Of a stretch of 64,000 nucleotides of DNA, positions 26,401 through 34,823 are shown piece after piece (position 1 is the first letter of the stretch; each line of letters starts with the position of its first letter). The translations under genes were made by a program, and so were the position numbers. This DNA is from Methylotuvimicrobium alcaliphilum 20Z (lineage in GTDB: Bacteria > Pseudomonadota > Gammaproteobacteria > Methylococcales > Methylomonadaceae). The notes under the pieces are model-generated. The model saw only the letters and a list, made by a program, of their open reading frames with translations, ran no database searches and had not been told where the DNA came from. The DNA is taken from the NCBI RefSeq assembly GCF_000968535.2, contig NC_016112.1, positions 1,736,001 through 1,800,000 of the forward strand, given 5' to 3'.

Positions 26401-26659
26401 GCTAATCATTGAAGCGTGCGCCTCACGCTTTCGCCCTATTTTATTGGCATTTTTGACCACTTTTGCCGGCTTTTTACCGACGCTGCTGGAAACCAGTGCG
26501 CAGGCGCAATTTCTGATTCCGATGACCTTGTCGCTGTCCGCGGGCTTACTGGTCGGTATGTTGGCCAGCCTGATTCTGACGCCGGTCTGTTATACCATTT
26601 TGGATCGTCGCAGATCGCCGGTCGTCCCCGATGCTCATGCCACTCTGTCGTTTGACTGA
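23489..26659 (+). CDS. RND-family efflux pump (AcrB/HAE1 superfamily)
   Basis: 1056 residues, full family length. Twelve membrane helices in two sets: TM1 about 20-40, TM2-6 about 345-500, TM7 near 535-555 and TM8-12 about 885-1040. The TM4 proton-relay Asp pair is present in FLLAMGVLVDDAIIIGESVH, and the porter-domain start reads EVFPRFSPHQIEVTAIFPGA. It lies in a translationally coupled operon (channel, adaptor, pump). The pump is driven by proton influx. The substrate is not readable; the location between fecR and tonB favours siderophore export or recycling, but general detoxification is equally possible. Confidence 0.95.
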   Translation: MSRPMDQVKLDGLFAWFADNPVAANLLMLVILAGGAFGMIDVDKEVFPRFSPHQIEVTAIFPGAGPAEVEQSVCIPIEEAVHDLSGIKHLHGEIRGDTCTIGVEILPNRDREQMMALLRSRIQSIRRLPKQLENIDVLPSDRKDDDGVIWVALHGETDAFSLQRFGDRIQQQLATIPGVSRVRNYGEIGYEISVEVAPEQLRKYRLTLDDVAGAIRQASVELPGGLVKNPDGELLLRVDSRAKDADAVGSLIIKTLPDGNRLRLDQIATIKDGLEERLYTWRHNGQTAQGWEIHTEQDSVAVARQVKSTIEAMRANLPEGLRLITWWDDSQAYDERIGALLENGLIGFLLVCSVLTLFLRLRVALWAGAGIFTSILGAFWLMPMLDISLNMLSLFGFLLAMGVLVDDAIIIGESVHSRQMEGRETPLQAAVNGVKAVALPVTLSVLIVLAAFLPGLYLPGWAGQMMRPICLIMILTLVFSLIEALLILPSHLVAAVESNANPTRLQKLRTKLNQGMDRFVDRVYRPLLKIALSWRYLTVALFAALLILCSGLVASDRVRQSINPDVTKDSFWVSIQLPQSAPYSEAQALATRVENALFALRDELDGVAEAGRDANNRDNVTQMYERSVIVGIETIIWEHGAGIWLELSSEGRQRIKVENFIRDWRQRIGDIGRGKVDFIFKEGDEPYDIELMLGSDQPNILAPAVEQLKQQIKAFPGVYDVIDSAEPGKPEIHLTLKPDAERLGLSLEQLAEQVRQGYYGAEVYRFMRGRKEVKVMVRYPLHERRSLDQLKAQPIRLPNETSAPLTNLAEVDLIQGYSRIHREDRQRVLKVQARVDPTLTDANELYVLLEKDVFQTLENQFPGLNIQTGQQRQEQKALLAAFSKNTLIALLVIYALIAVPFRSYSKPIIFLLAAPVAWCGAVLAHWAVGLPLSMESLVGMIAASGIVINDSLVLLYCIRQSGDDRDPPVEALIIEACASRFRPILLAFLTTFAGFLPTLLETSAQAQFLIPMTLSLSAGLLVGMLASLILTPVCYTILDRRRSPVVPDAHATLSFD

Positions 26660-26691
26660 ATTGATAAACACAAATATGAGGAGCCAGTTTC

Positions 26692-26988
26692 ATGCATAGC
26701 CAATCCGATACAGAACAATCCAAAACCGAACCTGTTCAATACACGGGCACTTCTTTACCGTCGGTGCGCTATTTTCAAGTTCATTTTGAGTTTCTGCATG
26801 AGCAGTTTCAGCAGACTTTGGAAATGCTGGAATCTTTGCAAACGCGAATGCAGCAGCTTGAGCAGCAAATGGCGAAAGATAAAGCAAAGCAGGAGAGCTT
26901 TGCAATCTCATTGCAAAGCCTGGCCGGTCATCAGGATTCGTTATCGCGAGCGCCACGGATATCGGAAAAAAGGGTTGGACGGCGATGA
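26692..26988 (+). CDS. Small coiled-coil protein of unknown function
   Basis: 98 residues, preceded by GAGGAG with good spacing (8 bp), and overlapping the tonB start by four bases. The middle (about 32-68) is a predicted amphipathic coiled coil: HFEFLHEQFQQTLEMLESLQ and TRMQQLEQQMAKDKAKQ. There is no signal peptide or membrane segment. It is not recognised as a member of a known family. Its coupling to tonB and position directly after the pump suggest a role with the transport apparatus (inference). Confidence 0.7.
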   Translation: MHSQSDTEQSKTEPVQYTGTSLPSVRYFQVHFEFLHEQFQQTLEMLESLQTRMQQLEQQMAKDKAKQESFAISLQSLAGHQDSLSRAPRISEKRVGRR

Positions 26989-27776
26989 GCGGAAAACTAT
27001 TCAATTGGTATAGGTTAGAGCGAGGAAGCCGGCATAGCTTTTTGGCGGATTCCGCAATGAATGGCCGGGACGATTTTTCACCCAAGCTCATACAAATCCC
27101 GGCAACCTCCCGCTGCCGGCCTATCTCTGTGGCGCTGGCTACGCTAGTCGTAACGCTGCTGCACGGATTCCTGTTGTTTTGGTATGTCACTAAACCCGCG
27201 CCTGTGCCGTTTTCCGCGGCAGCGCCGTTGCCGATGATCTCGATGGAATTATCGGCGCCGCCGGCACCTGTTGCGAATCAAGCATTGACGCCACCTAAAC
27301 CGGAAATCCCGAAGAAAGTTGCCAAACCCAAACCTGACAAACCGAAGGTAAAACCTAAACCCAAGTTACGTCCCGCTGAAACGGCGGTGAAACAAGTTGA
27401 GGTCCAAAAAGAAGAACAGGAAAGTGCGCCGTCCGCCGCCGCGGCACTTCAAAGCCAACAACACGACGCCATGGCCGCGCCAAGGAATGACATCTTTGTC
27501 CCTGCCGACAGTAATGCCGCTTATCTGAATAACCCCAAACCGGTTTATCCCATGTATGCCCGGCGCCGGGGTTGGGAAGGCACCGTCGTGCTGCGCGTTC
27601 ATGTCGGTGCCGATGGCCATACGCAACGGGTGACTATTCAACGTTCCAGCGGCCATGACGTACTCGACGAATCGGCGATGGATGCCGTCAAGGAATGGCG
27701 GTTTGTACCGGCTAAACGCGGAGAAATAGCCGAGGCCAGTTGGGTCAAAATACCTATCGTATTTCATTTGAAATAG
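26985..27776 (+). CDS. tonB: TonB energy-transducing protein
   Basis: 263 residues. A short cytoplasmic N-terminus leads into one membrane helix (VALATLVVTLLHGFLLFWYV, with the conserved His). A Pro/Lys-rich periplasm-spanning stretch follows (PKPEIPKKVAKPKPDKPKVK), then the C-terminal TonB fold: PVYPMYARRRGWEGTVVLRV, VTIQRSSGHDVLDESAMDAV and KEWRFVPAKRG. It transmits the proton-motive force from ExbB-ExbD (genes just downstream) to TonB-dependent receptors, here most likely the one at 3722-6133. The start is ATG 26985, within the preceding gene's stop; the first 45 residues before the helix are longer than usual, and an ATG at 27057 (residue 25) is an alternative. Confidence 0.95.
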   Translation: MSGKLFNWYRLERGSRHSFLADSAMNGRDDFSPKLIQIPATSRCRPISVALATLVVTLLHGFLLFWYVTKPAPVPFSAAAPLPMISMELSAPPAPVANQALTPPKPEIPKKVAKPKPDKPKVKPKPKLRPAETAVKQVEVQKEEQESAPSAAAALQSQQHDAMAAPRNDIFVPADSNAAYLNNPKPVYPMYARRRGWEGTVVLRVHVGADGHTQRVTIQRSSGHDVLDESAMDAVKEWRFVPAKRGEIAEASWVKIPIVFHLK

Positions 27777-27872
27777 CCTCCCTGTAATGACGGGTGGCCT
27801 ACCTTGCCCGGATTACACGGATGTCGGCATGACCGGATCATGATGATTCGGCAGGATTACAAGGAGCTGCAA

Positions 27873-27890
27873 GAAATAATTATGATTGTC
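27873..27890. promoter_or_regulatory. Possible Fur box upstream of exbB
   Basis: The complement reads GACAATCATAATTATTTC, which resembles successive GATAAT-type hexamers with several mismatches. It sits 30 bp before the exbB start. It is the only such candidate noticed near the iron genes; weak. Confidence 0.3.
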
Positions 27891-27919
27891 AAAAACTAAA
27901 AACTATTCAGGAGAAAATT

Positions 27920-28612
27920 ATGAACTTTTCCGAAACTGCCATCGTTGACGGCACGCTATACACGCTGGGCTTTTTTTCATTGCTGACTTGGAGCGTGATC
28001 TTGCTGAAAGCCGGAGAAATCGCCTGGCATCGCTACCGCAATCGACAATTGATTAAAAGCCTGACAGGCGATGTGTCGCTGAAATCGGTTTCTTCCCTGG
28101 CGAAGCAACAGCGCAAGCCGTTGGCTATTCAAGCCGGGAGGGTATTGACGGTCGGCCATCAAACCTACGTACGGGCTCAGAGCCAACCCAGCTATCAGAA
28201 AACCGACCATGCCGCCTGGCATGAGCTAATCGAACGTACTTTGAGACAACAGTTGCAAAAGGAAAAGGCCTTGCTGGACTCAGGACTGGGCTGGCTGGCC
28301 AGTATCGGAAGTACTTCGCCGTTTATCGGTCTGTTCGGTACGGTATGGGGCATCATGCACGCTTTAAAAGACATCGGAACTCAAGGTTCGGCCAGTCTTG
28401 AGGTCGTCGCAGGGCCGATCGGCGAAGCCTTGATCGCTACTGCCTTGGGAATAGCCGTGGCCATTCCGGCAGTGATTGGCTACAACTTTTTTCTGCGCCG
28501 GAACCGCCAACTGCTGGCCGGTTTGGAACATATCGCCACCGACTTCATGCGCAGTTGTATCGAAACCGATTTAGTTGCCACCCAATCCCAACGCCAAACT
28601 CAGGAGATCTAA
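27920..28612 (+). CDS. exbB: ExbB, proton channel subunit of the TonB system (MotA/TolQ/ExbB family)
   Basis: 230 residues with a strong ribosome-binding site (CAGGAG, 8 bp before ATG). TM1 is LYTLGFFSLLTWSVILLKAG; TM2 and TM3 lie in LASIGSTSPFIGLFGTVWGI and AGPIGEALIATALGIAVAIP, which carry the conserved family motifs. It forms the pentameric inner-membrane channel that powers TonB. It lies between tonB (143 bp upstream) and exbD (3 bp downstream). A second, tonB-less exbB/exbD pair lies at 35052-36100. Confidence 0.95.
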   Translation: MNFSETAIVDGTLYTLGFFSLLTWSVILLKAGEIAWHRYRNRQLIKSLTGDVSLKSVSSLAKQQRKPLAIQAGRVLTVGHQTYVRAQSQPSYQKTDHAAWHELIERTLRQQLQKEKALLDSGLGWLASIGSTSPFIGLFGTVWGIMHALKDIGTQGSASLEVVAGPIGEALIATALGIAVAIPAVIGYNFFLRRNRQLLAGLEHIATDFMRSCIETDLVATQSQRQTQEI

Positions 28613-28615
28613 GCC

Positions 28616-29026
28616 ATGGCTATGCAATTTCCCAGAGAAGAAGATGGCGGAGAAATGAGTGATATCAATGTCACGCCATTGGTGGATGTGATGCTGGTGC
28701 TGCTGGTGGTGTTCATCGTCACCGCGCCGTTATTAACCCAAGTCGTCAAAGTCAAACTACCCAAAACCGAACAGACCGAACCAACGCCTGATAAACATGT
28801 CGCCATATTGGCAGTCACCGCCGGCGGCGAAGCGCAACTGGACGACAAAACCATCCCGCTACCGAATTTGGAAGGCGAACTGAAAGCCTTGCAAGAACGT
28901 GATCCGGAAATCAGCATTCAGCTGCAAGCCGATCGGGCCGCGTTGTTCGAGTCGGTTGCCAAGGTGATGGCCAGCGCGCAACGCTCCGGTATCGATAAGT
29001 TGTCGTTTGTTACGGTAGCGCAATAG
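28616..29026 (+). CDS. exbD: ExbD, TonB-system accessory subunit
   Basis: 136 residues. The single membrane helix with its proton-carrying Asp is in INVTPLVDVMLVLLVVFIVT. The periplasmic domain ends ASAQRSGIDKLSFVTVA, the typical ExbD/TolR tail. It starts three bases after the exbB stop and is surely co-translated with it. It completes the tonB-exbB-exbD set that closes the iron region. Confidence 0.95.
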   Translation: MAMQFPREEDGGEMSDINVTPLVDVMLVLLVVFIVTAPLLTQVVKVKLPKTEQTEPTPDKHVAILAVTAGGEAQLDDKTIPLPNLEGELKALQERDPEISIQLQADRAALFESVAKVMASAQRSGIDKLSFVTVAQ

Positions 29027-29096
29027 ATCAGGCACTATACCCTTCTTATTGAGATAATCGTTCAACCTAATAAGAGCAATTGGCATATGTTGGAGT

Positions 29097-29152
29097 CCGT
29101 TCGTGCTGAGCCCTTCGGCTGCGCTCAGGAGAGCCCTGTCGAAGCATAAAGG
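29097..29152. repeat. Partial copy of the CCTGTCGAA dispersed repeat
   Basis: GTTCGTGCTGAGCCCTTCGG ... AGCCCTGTCGAAGC, the same sequence family as the larger units at 34824-34970, 50151-50297 and 50530-50699. Confidence 0.6.
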
Positions 29153-29225
29153 GGCTACAACACATACTCATTAAGCTAAAAACGGTCAACCCACATCCGC
29201 TTTTCCCCAAGTTGCTATTAAAACA

Positions 29226-29310
29226 TGTAGCCCGTATGCAGCGTAGCGGAATACGGGATTGGCGTGACTCCGAACTTCCCGGATTACGCTACGCTCCATT
29301 CGGGCTACGC
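29226..29310. repeat. REP-like palindromic repeat, copy 6
   Basis: TGTAGCCCGTATGCAGCGTA ... CCATTCGGGCTACGC. It lies in the gene-free gap 29027-29485 between exbD and the MFS gene, with no other feature seen there. Confidence 0.78.
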
Positions 29311-29485
29311 TGTTTAGGGCCGCCGTGAACCCGTTCATGGGGTCTTGACGGACGATCGAACGCGGAGCATCCTGGGAACCGCTTGGATTTGGAATACTTT
29401 CGCGGCCTCAGGATCGTGGGAACCCGAAATAGTCTTCAATCCGCATAACGAGAAAATGAGCCATGCGTTCTACGGGAGGGGCGTG

Positions 29486-30655
29486 ATGAAGGTCGATAGA
29501 ATACCCATACCCAAAACAATCTGGACGCTTGGATTCGTCAGCTTGTTTATGGATTTATCGTCGGAATTGATACATAGTCTGTTACCGATTTTTTTAGTCA
29601 CGACGCTCGGCGCCTCGGCATTGACGGTCGGTTTGATCGAAGGCGTGGCCGAGGCGGCGGCCTTGATGGTCAGAGTATTTTCCGGAACGATCAGCGATTT
29701 TTTCGGCAAGCGTAAATTCCTCATTTTTATCGGCTACGGCATGGCTGCCTTGTCGAAGCCTTTGTTTCCGATGGCCGGTAACGTCGAAACGGTGTTTACC
29801 GCGCGTTTTCTCGATAGGATAGGCAAGGGCATACGCGGCGCGCCGCGTGATGCCTTGATCGCCGATGTGTCTCCGCCGGAAATTCGCGGCGCGTGCTTCG
29901 GCTTGAGACAATCGATGGATACGGTCGGCGCTTTTTTAGGGCCGTTGCTGGCGGTGTTGTTATTGTTTCTTTATCAGGGCGATATCGAGCTGGTGTTGTG
30001 GGTTGCGGTCGTTCCGGCTTTGTTCGCCGTGCTGTTGATTGTTGCCGGAATCGAAGAGCCGAAGGCACGGTCAAGTCACAAACCGGCGCGCTCGCCGTTG
30101 AGTTTCACGATATTGAAGGAATTTTCCGGGCGCTATCGCTGGGTTGTCGCATTGGGGGCCTTGTTTACGATGGCTCGGTTCAGCGAGGCTTTTTTGGTGC
30201 TGCGCGCCGCGCAAATCGGCTTGGCGGTGACCTGGATACCGTTGGCGATGGTGTTGATGAGTTTGGCTTATGCCTTGTCGGCTTATCCTGCAGGGCTTTG
30301 GTCCGACCGGGTCGAGAAAAGAGGCTTGCTGGCCTTGGGGATGGCGTTTCTGGTTCTGGCCGATTTGATTCTGGCAACAGCCGAGACCTTGCCGATGTTG
30401 TTTGCGGGTTTGGCCTTGTGGGGGTTGCACATGGGTTTCAGTCAAGGCATTTTGGCCGCGATGGTCGCCGACACCACACCGACTCACTGGAAAGGCACGG
30501 CCTACGGTTTTTTTAATTTTGTCAGCGGTGTCTTCATGCTGTTGGCCAGCGTGTTAGCCGGTTGGTTGTGGGACCGTTACGGCGCCGAATTTACCTTCTA
30601 TTGCGGAGCGCTGTTTGCTTCGTTAACGTTGTTGATGTTGATGAAGCGCTATTAA
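29486..30655 (+). CDS. MFS transporter of unknown substrate
   Basis: 389 residues from ATG 29486, chosen because a strong GGGAGGGG box lies 5-12 bp before it and the first helix then starts near residue 12; the open frame upstream to 29345 has no membrane character. Twelve helices are visible. The loop 2-3 motif reads GTISDFFGKRKFLI (DRxGRR-like) and RFLDRIGKGIRGAPRDALIA is characteristic of a bacterial MFS subgroup. It stands alone between exbD and an opposing HDOD gene. An efflux role is likely for this group, but the substrate cannot be read. Confidence 0.88.
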   Translation: MKVDRIPIPKTIWTLGFVSLFMDLSSELIHSLLPIFLVTTLGASALTVGLIEGVAEAAALMVRVFSGTISDFFGKRKFLIFIGYGMAALSKPLFPMAGNVETVFTARFLDRIGKGIRGAPRDALIADVSPPEIRGACFGLRQSMDTVGAFLGPLLAVLLLFLYQGDIELVLWVAVVPALFAVLLIVAGIEEPKARSSHKPARSPLSFTILKEFSGRYRWVVALGALFTMARFSEAFLVLRAAQIGLAVTWIPLAMVLMSLAYALSAYPAGLWSDRVEKRGLLALGMAFLVLADLILATAETLPMLFAGLALWGLHMGFSQGILAAMVADTTPTHWKGTAYGFFNFVSGVFMLLASVLAGWLWDRYGAEFTFYCGALFASLTLLMLMKRY

Positions 30656-30664
30656 TTCGGAGCA

Positions 30665-31546
30665 TCAATGCAGCATCAGCCGGATTTGTTCGATTTCTTC
30701 CTTGGCCATGTCCAAGATTCCGATGCTGGCATCGATCGTTAGTCCTCCCGAAGCCAGTTTTCTAAAAGCGGGTAGTTGATCTATTTTGGGCATTTTTTTG
30801 ATGTCGATCTTGCCGATGAAACTATGAAGTTGCGAGATCATCACGATATCGGCGTAATCCGGTGGTCCGTCATTGTCGCGATACCAGTTCTCGGCGTTGA
30901 TAATGACATCTTCGAAGTCTTGCGGAAAATCCCATTTACGCAGAATTTGCAGGCCGATATCGACACGCAGTTTTCGTACCGTTTCGACCAGGTCTTTCGG
31001 ATTGTCGATAATTTCCGGGCGTTTGTCGGCATGGGTCAATATCGGGACGACGCCGATGTCGTGAATGAGGCCGGCCAGCATCGCCTTGTCCGGGTCGAAG
31101 CCGGGGATTTTGTGGGCCAATACCGCGCTGATAGCGGCAACATAGCTGCTGTGCGCCCAGAGATCGGTCATTTTTTTTCGAATCGCCGGCGTTTTGGCTT
31201 GAAAGACCGCTTTCATCGCGAATGAGGTGATAATGTCCTGAGCCGCTTTTAATCCGATGCGGGTCAGAGCTTCCGGGCAGCTTTCAATTTTTCTTCTGCC
31301 TCGATAAAGCGGGCTGTTCGCAATTCTGATCAAACGGGCGGTAATCGCCGGGTCGATCTGAACGACTCTAGCGATTTTGGCATTGTTAGCCGTCTGGTCG
31401 TTGATCGCTCGTCGAATTTTGAAGGCGACATCGGGTATCGTCGGTAGTTGCAGTTTATCCTTCTGCATCGACTTATAACAATCGAGGTACAGTTGATTTT
31501 TGGCAAGGCTCGAAGCAATGGCGGTAGTATCCGGTGATGTGCTCAT
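30665..31546 (-). CDS. HDOD-domain signalling protein
   Basis: 293 residues from ATG at 31546 (an in-frame start nine codons upstream is possible). The HDOD domain spans most of the protein: LQLPTIPDVAFKIRRAINDQ, QIDPAITARLIRIANSPLYR, IGLKAAQDIITSFAMKAVF and LAGLIHDIGVVPILTHADKR, the last retaining an HD pair. HDOD proteins are output or adaptor modules in regulation of motility, development and stress; no enzymatic activity is generally shown. It runs tail to tail with the MFS gene (9 bp apart) and diverges from prmB (77 bp). Confidence 0.9.
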   Translation of the reverse strand: MSTSPDTTAIASSLAKNQLYLDCYKSMQKDKLQLPTIPDVAFKIRRAINDQTANNAKIARVVQIDPAITARLIRIANSPLYRGRRKIESCPEALTRIGLKAAQDIITSFAMKAVFQAKTPAIRKKMTDLWAHSSYVAAISAVLAHKIPGFDPDKAMLAGLIHDIGVVPILTHADKRPEIIDNPKDLVETVRKLRVDIGLQILRKWDFPQDFEDVIINAENWYRDNDGPPDYADIVMISQLHSFIGKIDIKKMPKIDQLPAFRKLASGGLTIDASIGILDMAKEEIEQIRLMLH

Positions 31547-31623
31547 GTTCTGTTTAATATTCGGGCAAGCCAAAAGAGTTTAGTTTAAAATTACCCGTTG
31601 AGTCGAGATTTCCGTTATTAACC

Positions 31624-32556
31624 ATGTCAGACAATTTTTCCGATATATCCGCCACATTAACGACCATTCGCGATTATATTCGTTACGGCGCCAGTCGGTT
31701 TCGTGATGCCGGCGTGTTTTTCGGGCACGGCACCGTGTCGGCGATCGATGAAGCCGCGGCTATCGTTTTGCATACCTTGCATCAGCCCTACGATCTATCG
31801 CCTGTTTATTTAGACAGTACCTTGACGATGTCGGAGCGCGAGTCGATTCTTGCGATGTTCGAGAGGCGGATCAATGAACGTAAGCCATCGGCCTATTTGA
31901 CCCATGAAGCGATTTTTGCCGGTTTATCGTTTTTTGTCGATGAGCGCGTATTGATACCGCGCTCGCCGATCGCCGAGCTGATCGAGGATCAATTCAACCC
32001 TTGGGTCGATCCCGATTCGGTTAACCGAATTCTGGATTTGTGTACCGGCAGCGGCTGCATCGCGATCGCCTGCGCCTATGCTTTTCCTGACGTTCCAGTC
32101 GATGCGGTCGACTTGTCCGAAGATGCGTTGGCCGTGGCCGCGATCAATGTCGAAAAACATGACAGGGTCGAGCAAGTCACGCTGTTTCAATCCGATTTGT
32201 TTTCGCAATTGCCTCACGAACGTTACGACATCATTGTCAGTAACCCTCCCTACGTGGCCGTCGAAGAATGGCAAAATCTGCCTCCCGAATATCATGCCGA
32301 ACCGGCGATGGGCTTCAAGGGCGGCGAGTCGGGTCTCGATATCGTGCTGCAAATTTTGGCGAACGCCAAAGATTATTTGTCGAAACACGGCGTTTTGATC
32401 GTCGAAGTCGGCAGCAGCGCCGAAACGCTGCAAAACCGGTTTCCCGAAATCCCTTTTTATTGGTTGGACTTTCAGCGAGGAGGCGACGGCGTATTTTTGT
32501 TGACCGCCGAACAAGTCGATCAATTTCATTCTTTATTCATAGACGCATTAAATTAA
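31624..32556 (+). CDS. prmB: Ribosomal protein uL3 (L3) glutamine N5-methyltransferase PrmB
   Basis: 310 residues. An S-adenosylmethionine fold with [20 protein letters not shown] and the N6/N5 methyltransferase motif [20 protein letters not shown]; the [19 protein letters not shown] stretch is typical of PrmB rather than PrmC. It methylates a Gln of ribosomal protein L3. prmB-aroC linkage is common in gammaproteobacteria and here aroC starts one base after the prmB stop codon. Confidence 0.94.
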   Translation: MSDNFSDISATLTTIRDYIRYGASRFRDAGVFFGHGTVSAIDEAAAIVLHTLHQPYDLSPVYLDSTLTMSERESILAMFERRINERKPSAYLTHEAIFAGLSFFVDERVLIPRSPIAELIEDQFNPWVDPDSVNRILDLCTGSGCIAIACAYAFPDVPVDAVDLSEDALAVAAINVEKHDRVEQVTLFQSDLFSQLPHERYDIIVSNPPYVAVEEWQNLPPEYHAEPAMGFKGGESGLDIVLQILANAKDYLSKHGVLIVEVGSSAETLQNRFPEIPFYWLDFQRGGDGVFLLTAEQVDQFHSLFIDALN

Positions 32557-32557
32557 T

Positions 32558-33646
32558 ATGTCCGGAAATACGATAGGTAAGTTGTTCACCGTGACTTCGT
32601 TCGGCGAAAGTCACGGACCCGCATTAGGTTGTATCGTCGATGGTTGCCCTCCCGGCATGGCGTTGTCGGAAGACGATATTCAAATCGACCTCGACCGACG
32701 CAAGCCGGGTACCTCGAGACACACCACCCAGCGCCGCGAAGCCGATCAGGTCAGGATTCTATCCGGGGTTTTCGAAGGCAAGACCACCGGTACGCCGATC
32801 GGTTTGCTGATCGAAAATACCGATCAGCGCTCGAAAGATTATTCGAAAATCGCCGAAAGCTTCAGGCCCGGCCATGCCGATTACAGCTATCAGCATAAAT
32901 ACGGTTTTCGCGATTATCGCGGCGGCGGGCGTTCATCGGCCCGCGAGACGGCGATGCGCGTGGCTGCCGGGGCAATCGCGAAAAAGTATTTAAAGGCATC
33001 GGCCGGTATTGAAATTCGCGGGTTTCTGTCGCAATTAGGCCCGATTAAGATCGAAAAATTCGAATGGTCCGTCGTCGAAACGAATCCTTTTTTCTGTCCC
33101 GATGTCGATAAAGTCGCGGAGATGGAGCAATACATGGATGCTTTGCGTAAGGAAGGCGAATCGATCGGCGCCAGAATCGAAGTGATCGCGTCGAATGTGC
33201 CGCCCGGTTTAGGCGAGCCGATTTTCGACCGGCTCGATGCCGAGCTGGCTTATGCCTTGATGAGCATCAACGCGGTTAAGGGTGTCGAAATCGGTGACGG
33301 TTTCGCCTGTATCGATACTAAGGGTACCGCCTTTCGCGATGAAATCACGCCGGAAGGTTTCTTGAGCAATCATGCCGGAGGGGTTCTAGGCGGCATCAGC
33401 ACCGGGCAAAACATTCGGGCCAGCATCGCGCTTAAGCCGACGTCGAGCTTGAGATTGTCCGGCAGAAGCATCAATGTCAGGGGCGAGCCGATTGATGTAG
33501 TCACACAAGGCCGTCACGACCCCTGCGTCGGCATCCGCGCGACGCCGATCGCCGAAGCGATGACCGCACTCGTGCTAATGGACCATCTCTTACGGCACCG
33601 TGCCCAAAATTTCGAGGTCGATTCCGGCTTGCCGACTCTGAGATAA
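32558..33646 (+). CDS. aroC: Chorismate synthase
   Basis: 362 residues, normal family length. It converts 5-enolpyruvylshikimate-3-phosphate to chorismate using reduced FMN, the last step of the shikimate pathway. Visible signatures: [18 protein letters not shown] near the N-terminus, [20 protein letters not shown] and [20 protein letters not shown]. It is tightly linked to prmB upstream and an MFS gene 8 bp downstream. Chorismate would also feed catecholate siderophores, but no such gene is in the window. Confidence 0.97.
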   Translation: MSGNTIGKLFTVTSFGESHGPALGCIVDGCPPGMALSEDDIQIDLDRRKPGTSRHTTQRREADQVRILSGVFEGKTTGTPIGLLIENTDQRSKDYSKIAESFRPGHADYSYQHKYGFRDYRGGGRSSARETAMRVAAGAIAKKYLKASAGIEIRGFLSQLGPIKIEKFEWSVVETNPFFCPDVDKVAEMEQYMDALRKEGESIGARIEVIASNVPPGLGEPIFDRLDAELAYALMSINAVKGVEIGDGFACIDTKGTAFRDEITPEGFLSNHAGGVLGGISTGQNIRASIALKPTSSLRLSGRSINVRGEPIDVVTQGRHDPCVGIRATPIAEAMTALVLMDHLLRHRAQNFEVDSGLPTLR

Positions 33647-33654
33647 GCCGCGGT

Positions 33655-34815
33655 ATGTCCGTACCTTATTGGCGACTGTCGGGATTCTACTTTTGTTATT
33701 TTGCTACGCTAGGAGGTTTTTTACCCTACTGGAGCCTATATTTGGAAAGCGTCGATTTCAATGCGATTGAAATCGGCGAGCTTTCGGCATTATTGGTCGG
33801 TACGAAAATCATAGCGCCGAATATTTGGGGCTGGATTGCCGATCGAAGCGGGCGAAGTTTACGGATTATCCGCATAGCATGTTTTTTTGCGGTTATTTTA
33901 TTCAGCGGTTTTTTGTTCGTTGAAGGTTATTTCGCATTTGCCTTATTGACGGTGGCGTTTAGTTTTTTCTGGAATGCCGCGCTGCCGCAATTCGAAGCGG
34001 CAACTTTGTTTCATTTAAAGCAAGAACCGCAGCGCTACAGCCAAATTCGGCTATGGGGGTCGATCGGTTTTATCGTTACCGTTACCGGTATCGGCGGCTT
34101 GCTCGACTGGCAAGGTTTGGCCTTCATGCCGGAAATTATTACCGGGCTTTTGGGATCGATTTGGCTTATGGCGTTATTGACGCCCGAAGCTTATGCATCC
34201 CAGCAAGGCATTGACGGTATCGCCATCGGCGGAATTTTAAAAAAGCCTGAAGTCTGGGCGTTTTTTTTCGTTTATATGCTTTTGCAAGTCGCGCATGGCC
34301 CCTATTATGTGTTTTATTCGATTTTTTTGAATCAGCACGATTATTCGGGAACAACGACCGGTATGTTGTGGTCGTTGGGAGTTTTTGCCGAAATCGTGTT
34401 GTTTGTATTGATGCGTAGGGTATTGGTAAAGTACTCGCTAAGACATATTTTATTGGTCAGTATCTTATTGAGTATCGTTCGTTGGCTGTTAATTGGTTGG
34501 TGTGCGGATAATCTTGCTTTACTGGTATTCGCGCAAGTGCTTCATGCCGCGACTTTCGGAGCAACGCATGTGACGGCGATTCATCTGGTCGATTATTATT
34601 TCGGCCATCGACACCAAGGCAAGGGGCAGGCGCTTTATAGCAGCGTCAGTTTCGGCCTAGGCGGAGTGCTTGGTAGCCTGTACAGCGGTTATTTTTGGGA
34701 TTCGCAAGGCGCCCGGTTCGTGTATAGCATTGCAGCGGTTTGTTGCTGTTTGGCGTTATTGATTGCCTATGTTTGGGTGGGCCGTGATAACGCCAAGCAA
34801 GCGGGATTCGTTTAA
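33655..34815 (+). CDS. MFS_1-like transporter (HcaT/LacY-like group)
   Basis: 386 residues, about 12 helices. The start MSVPYWRLSGFYFCYFATLG and FLPYWSLYLESVDFNAIEIG, with KIIAPNIWGWIADRSGR in the first loop, are typical of the phenylpropionate-permease-like branch of MFS. The family name does not fix the substrate. It is 8 bp after aroC and may be part of the prmB-aroC transcript. Confidence 0.9.
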   Translation: MSVPYWRLSGFYFCYFATLGGFLPYWSLYLESVDFNAIEIGELSALLVGTKIIAPNIWGWIADRSGRSLRIIRIACFFAVILFSGFLFVEGYFAFALLTVAFSFFWNAALPQFEAATLFHLKQEPQRYSQIRLWGSIGFIVTVTGIGGLLDWQGLAFMPEIITGLLGSIWLMALLTPEAYASQQGIDGIAIGGILKKPEVWAFFFVYMLLQVAHGPYYVFYSIFLNQHDYSGTTTGMLWSLGVFAEIVLFVLMRRVLVKYSLRHILLVSILLSIVRWLLIGWCADNLALLVFAQVLHAATFGATHVTAIHLVDYYFGHRHQGKGQALYSSVSFGLGGVLGSLYSGYFWDSQGARFVYSIAAVCCCLALLIAYVWVGRDNAKQAGFV

Positions 34816-34823
34816 ATTAGTTA

